Shown: in pieces, positions 61,524 to 64,000 of the stretch
Layout of the letters: every line of letters begins with the position of its first letter
Position numbering within the stretch: position 1 is the first letter of the stretch
Assembly (NCBI RefSeq): GCF_004214815.1
Contig: NZ_CP035926.1
Location: 682,001 to 746,000, forward strand
From: Aliarcobacter thereius LMG 24486
Lineage (GTDB): Bacteria; Campylobacterota; Campylobacteria; Campylobacterales; Arcobacteraceae
Length of the DNA: 64,000 nt
Reading direction: 5' to 3'
Position numbers and translations under genes: made by a program
The notes under the pieces: model-generated
Seen by the model: the letters and a program-made list of their open reading frames with translations, nothing else
Database searches by the model: none
Told to the model about the DNA's origin: nothing

Positions 61524-64000
61524 ATGAAGAAAAAAATATATATTATAATTTTATTTTTAATTATAAATATATCTACTTTATATGCTGCACCACAAGGGGC
61601 AAATGTAGTTTCTGGTAATGTAAATATAAATCAAATAGGAAATATTACAAATGTTAATCAAACTACAAATAAAGCAATTGTAAATTGGCAAAGTTTTAGT
61701 GTAGGTAAAAATGAAGTAGTAAATTTTAATCAACCAAATATAAATTCAAGTATATTAAATAGGGTTGTCGGATTTGATAAATCATTTATAGATGGAGCTA
61801 TTAACTCAAATGGAAAAGTCTTTTTAGTAAATCCAAATGGAGTGGTTTTTTCAAAAGATGCTGTTATAAATGTAGGTGGATTAGTTGCTTCAACAAGAGA
61901 TATAACAAATGAAAACTTTTTAAGTGGGAATTATGTTTTTGAAGGTTCTTCTAGTAGTGGAATATTAAATCAAGGTAAAATTATATCTGCTGATAGCTCT
62001 TTAGTTGCACTTTTAGGACAAAATGTAATAAATGAAGGTGTGATTGCTGCAAAACTAGGAAGTGTAGTTTTAGCAAGTGGAGATAGATTTACTTTAAATC
62101 TAAATGGAAACTCTCTTACAAATTTAACTATAGATAAAGGTACATATAACTCACTTGTATCAAATAAAGGATTAATACAAGCAGATGGTTCGAATGTATA
62201 TCTAACTTCAAAAGCTTTAGATGAGATAATAAAAGGTGTTACAAACAATGATGGAATTATTGAAGCTAAAAGTATAGAACAAGATAAAGGAAAAGTATTA
62301 TTAGCTGGAGATAATATAAATGTAGATGGAACTATTGATGCTACACAAATTTTTGCTGGTTCTATAAATGATTTAAAAACTAATATTAAAAATAGTGCTA
62401 TTTTAAAAGCTGATTTTGTGGAAACAAGTGGAAAAACATTAAATATAGAAAATGGTGCAACTATTAAAGCAAAAAAATGGCTTATAGATCCCGTTGATGT
62501 AACTATTGATAATGGAACAGGTGCTTTAGGTGGGAGTAGTGTTGGAGCAAGTATTATTGCAAATGCATTAAATAGTGGTACAGATATTACAATACAAGCT
62601 ACAAATAATATATATGTAAATCAAGGATTTTCTTGGACACAAAGTAATTTAGAATTAGATGCTTTAAATAGTATATATATTAATTCAGTTTTAAATGGTA
62701 GTGGAACTGCTGGATTATCTTTAAAATATAATGCTGTAAATGGTAAGTTTTATACTCAAATGAATGCTGATAAAAATGGTAGATTTGATCCTTTAGATGG
62801 AACAAGAAATAATGGTGGAGAAGGTTTTGCTGGAAAAATTAATTTCTCAGGAAGTGGAGGGGTAAAAATAAATGGAGAAACATATACAGCTATTACAAAT
62901 TCTGCAGAATTTAAAGCATTAATAAATGCAAGTGGAAAATATTATCTTGCAAATGATATTGTATTAAGTACAGGATGGATAAATCTAGGAACTCTTACAG
63001 GAAGTATTGAAGGATTTGGACACCTTATAACTGGTTTAGGAAGTACAACTCAAGGGCTTTTTCAAAATATAAATGGTGGGAAAATTACTAATATGGGATT
63101 AAATGGGACTATTTCAGGAAATAGTTCAAATATTGGATTCTATGCTGGACATTTATATGGTAATGGAAAGTTAGATAATGTTTATGCAAGTGGAAGTATT
63201 AAGGGAACAAATGATGTTGGAGGATTAGTAGCTAATATCTATGATAATGCACAAATAATACATAGTTTTAAATCAGGTAGAGTTGATGCAACAGGAAGTA
63301 ATGCAGGAGGAATAGCTAGTAAAATATATGGTAACTCTAGAATCTATGATACTTATACTTGGTCTGATGTAAGTGCCTATAAGTCAGCTGGAGGATTTGC
63401 ATCTGCTTTATATGGAACAGCACAAATACATAATTCTAAGGTAAATGGAAATATAGTAGAGACTATTGATAAAGCTTATGCTGGGAATAGTGAACCTAGA
63501 GGAGCTGGATTTATATCAACTATATCTTCTGGAACTTTAATAGATAATAGTCATGTTTATATTACAAATATAAAAAGTGGTAGAGATATTGGAGGTTTTG
63601 TTGGGTATTTGAATGGAGGAACTATTACAAACTCATCATCTAGTGCAAATGTAGAAGGTGGAAATAATACAGCAGCTTATTGGATAGGAGGGTTTGCTGG
63701 TTATGTAGATAATAACTCTGTTCTTAAAGGTAACATATCTAGAGGTAATGTAAAAGGATATAACACTTCTGTTGGAGGATTTGCAGGATTTGTTAGTGGA
63801 GGAACTAATTTTGAAGATAATCATTATTTACCTCAAAATATAGGCACTACTATTTCTCCAAATGTAAGTGGAACAAATAATGTTGGTGGATTAATAGGAC
63901 ATTCTATAGGAACTCTTACTATTAGTAATTCAAGTGCACAAGGAGTTATATCATCTACTGGAATTGGAACTGGAGGACTTATAGGATATAGTAATATAAC
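61524..64000 (+). CDS. Filamentous haemagglutinin-like adhesin with GLUG repeats (partial, 3' end outside window)
   Basis: The frame is open from ATG 61524 (AGGGGAGAG ribosome site) to the window end, 825 codons. A signal peptide (about 1-21, IIILFLIINISTLYA) precedes the two-partner-secretion domain with NWQSFSVGKNEVVNFNQP, the hallmark NPNG (103-106) and LVASTRDI. From about residue 505 GLUG-like repeats follow (VGGLVANIYDN, AGGIASKIYG, IGGFAGYVDN, VGGFAGFVSG). It is probably a large surface adhesin exported by a TpsB barrel. No TpsB gene is inside the window. Confidence 0.88.
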   Translation, partial: MKKKIYIIILFLIINISTLYAAPQGANVVSGNVNINQIGNITNVNQTTNKAIVNWQSFSVGKNEVVNFNQPNINSSILNRVVGFDKSFIDGAINSNGKVFLVNPNGVVFSKDAVINVGGLVASTRDITNENFLSGNYVFEGSSSSGILNQGKIISADSSLVALLGQNVINEGVIAAKLGSVVLASGDRFTLNLNGNSLTNLTIDKGTYNSLVSNKGLIQADGSNVYLTSKALDEIIKGVTNNDGIIEAKSIEQDKGKVLLAGDNINVDGTIDATQIFAGSINDLKTNIKNSAILKADFVETSGKTLNIENGATIKAKKWLIDPVDVTIDNGTGALGGSSVGASIIANALNSGTDITIQATNNIYVNQGFSWTQSNLELDALNSIYINSVLNGSGTAGLSLKYNAVNGKFYTQMNADKNGRFDPLDGTRNNGGEGFAGKINFSGSGGVKINGETYTAITNSAEFKALINASGKYYLANDIVLSTGWINLGTLTGSIEGFGHLITGLGSTTQGLFQNINGGKITNMGLNGTISGNSSNIGFYAGHLYGNGKLDNVYASGSIKGTNDVGGLVANIYDNAQIIHSFKSGRVDATGSNAGGIASKIYGNSRIYDTYTWSDVSAYKSAGGFASALYGTAQIHNSKVNGNIVETIDKAYAGNSEPRGAGFISTISSGTLIDNSHVYITNIKSGRDIGGFVGYLNGGTITNSSSSANVEGGNNTAAYWIGGFAGYVDNNSVLKGNISRGNVKGYNTSVGGFAGFVSGGTNFEDNHYLPQNIGTTISPNVSGTNNVGGLIGHSIGTLTISNSSAQGVISSTGIGTGGLIGYSNI
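63060..64000 (+). repeat. GLUG-like repeat region of the adhesin
   Basis: About ten degenerate units of roughly 25-50 codons each carry a hydrophobic-Gly-Gly-hydrophobic core (GGLVAN, GGIASK, GGFASA, GAGFIST, GGFVGY, GGFAGY, GGFAGF, GGLIGH, GGLIGY) followed by short strands with Asn or Ser. Units are degenerate at DNA level, so recombination-driven length change is less likely than in exact repeats. The array continues beyond the window. Confidence 0.65.

Noticed and set aside
61970-62248. A 92-codon open frame antisense to the adhesin gene
   Set aside because: It is the complement of the secretion-domain region. The plus-strand frame is open through the whole area and carries the family motifs.

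Overview
The window is a contiguous piece of a very AT-rich bacterial chromosome (roughly 27% GC by eye), read with the standard bacterial code. Gene content and order point to Campylobacterota, most likely the Arcobacter/Aliarcobacter group. The order pyrH-rpoZ-spoT-tyrS-FMN oxidoreductase-amidase and the trio rplY-pth-lptF/G match Campylobacter jejuni as I remember it. Other markers are a CheV coupling protein, the HQWQQPL type of histidine kinase, a CetB-like PAS protein, and a Csd1-like peptidase overlapping a CcmA-like bactofilin. Genes are packed tightly on both strands. No gene-free stretch exceeds 300 bases, and I saw no tRNA, rRNA, CRISPR array or insertion sequence.

Layout. 1-2.7 kb: sufB (partial) and a divergent NifU-like gene separated by two matching palindromes, then a CBS-domain gene. 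2.7-7.1 kb: a diguanylate cyclase, argH, cheV and a TcdA-like enzyme. 7.2-14.2 kb: greA, an LpxH-like phosphoesterase, uvrB, then a signalling run (HD-GYP, response regulator-GGDEF, hybrid kinase). 14.2-18.8 kb (minus): nth, a small membrane protein, an HD protein, a 38-residue membrane peptide, rpiB, lepB, folD. 18.9-21.6 kb (plus): rplY, pth, lptF/G, Nudix. 21.5-28.8 kb (minus): the amidase-to-pyrH block.

28.8-35.0 kb (minus) is the most unusual part. It looks like one operon: Fur-family regulator, nhaA, an HMA-like protein, a ferritin-like protein with a C-terminal membrane helix, three small membrane proteins, an unusual P1B-type ATPase whose CPC motif is replaced by YSC, and two further small proteins. 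It resembles in outline the iron-storage organelle (ferrosome) clusters built around a P1B ATPase, and is the best candidate for an under-described system. Divergent from it are a zinc-binding protein gene (znuA-like) and a DUF1007-NicO transporter, with a sharp palindrome on their promoter.

37.4-54.1 kb holds a GNAT enzyme, a DUF234 protein, uvrA, a soluble chemoreceptor plus PAS protein, an XRE regulator, an EF-hand protein, a frameshifted outer-membrane barrel gene followed by a C39-like peptidase, two cystathionine-metabolism enzymes (one with a long, fungal-like N-terminus), a periplasmic DNA ligase, apt, trpB, dedA and pepA. 54.1-59.1 kb holds a LysR regulator with a divergent tautomerase, bactofilin and M23 peptidase, yqeY and an ABC-F ATPase. 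59.2-64 kb holds a histidine kinase, a divergent response regulator broken by a one-base frameshift in a run of seven A, and the first 825 codons of a secreted filamentous-haemagglutinin-like adhesin with GLUG repeats. Tandem 11-bp repeats before both the regulator pair and the adhesin suggest that the two-component system controls the adhesin.
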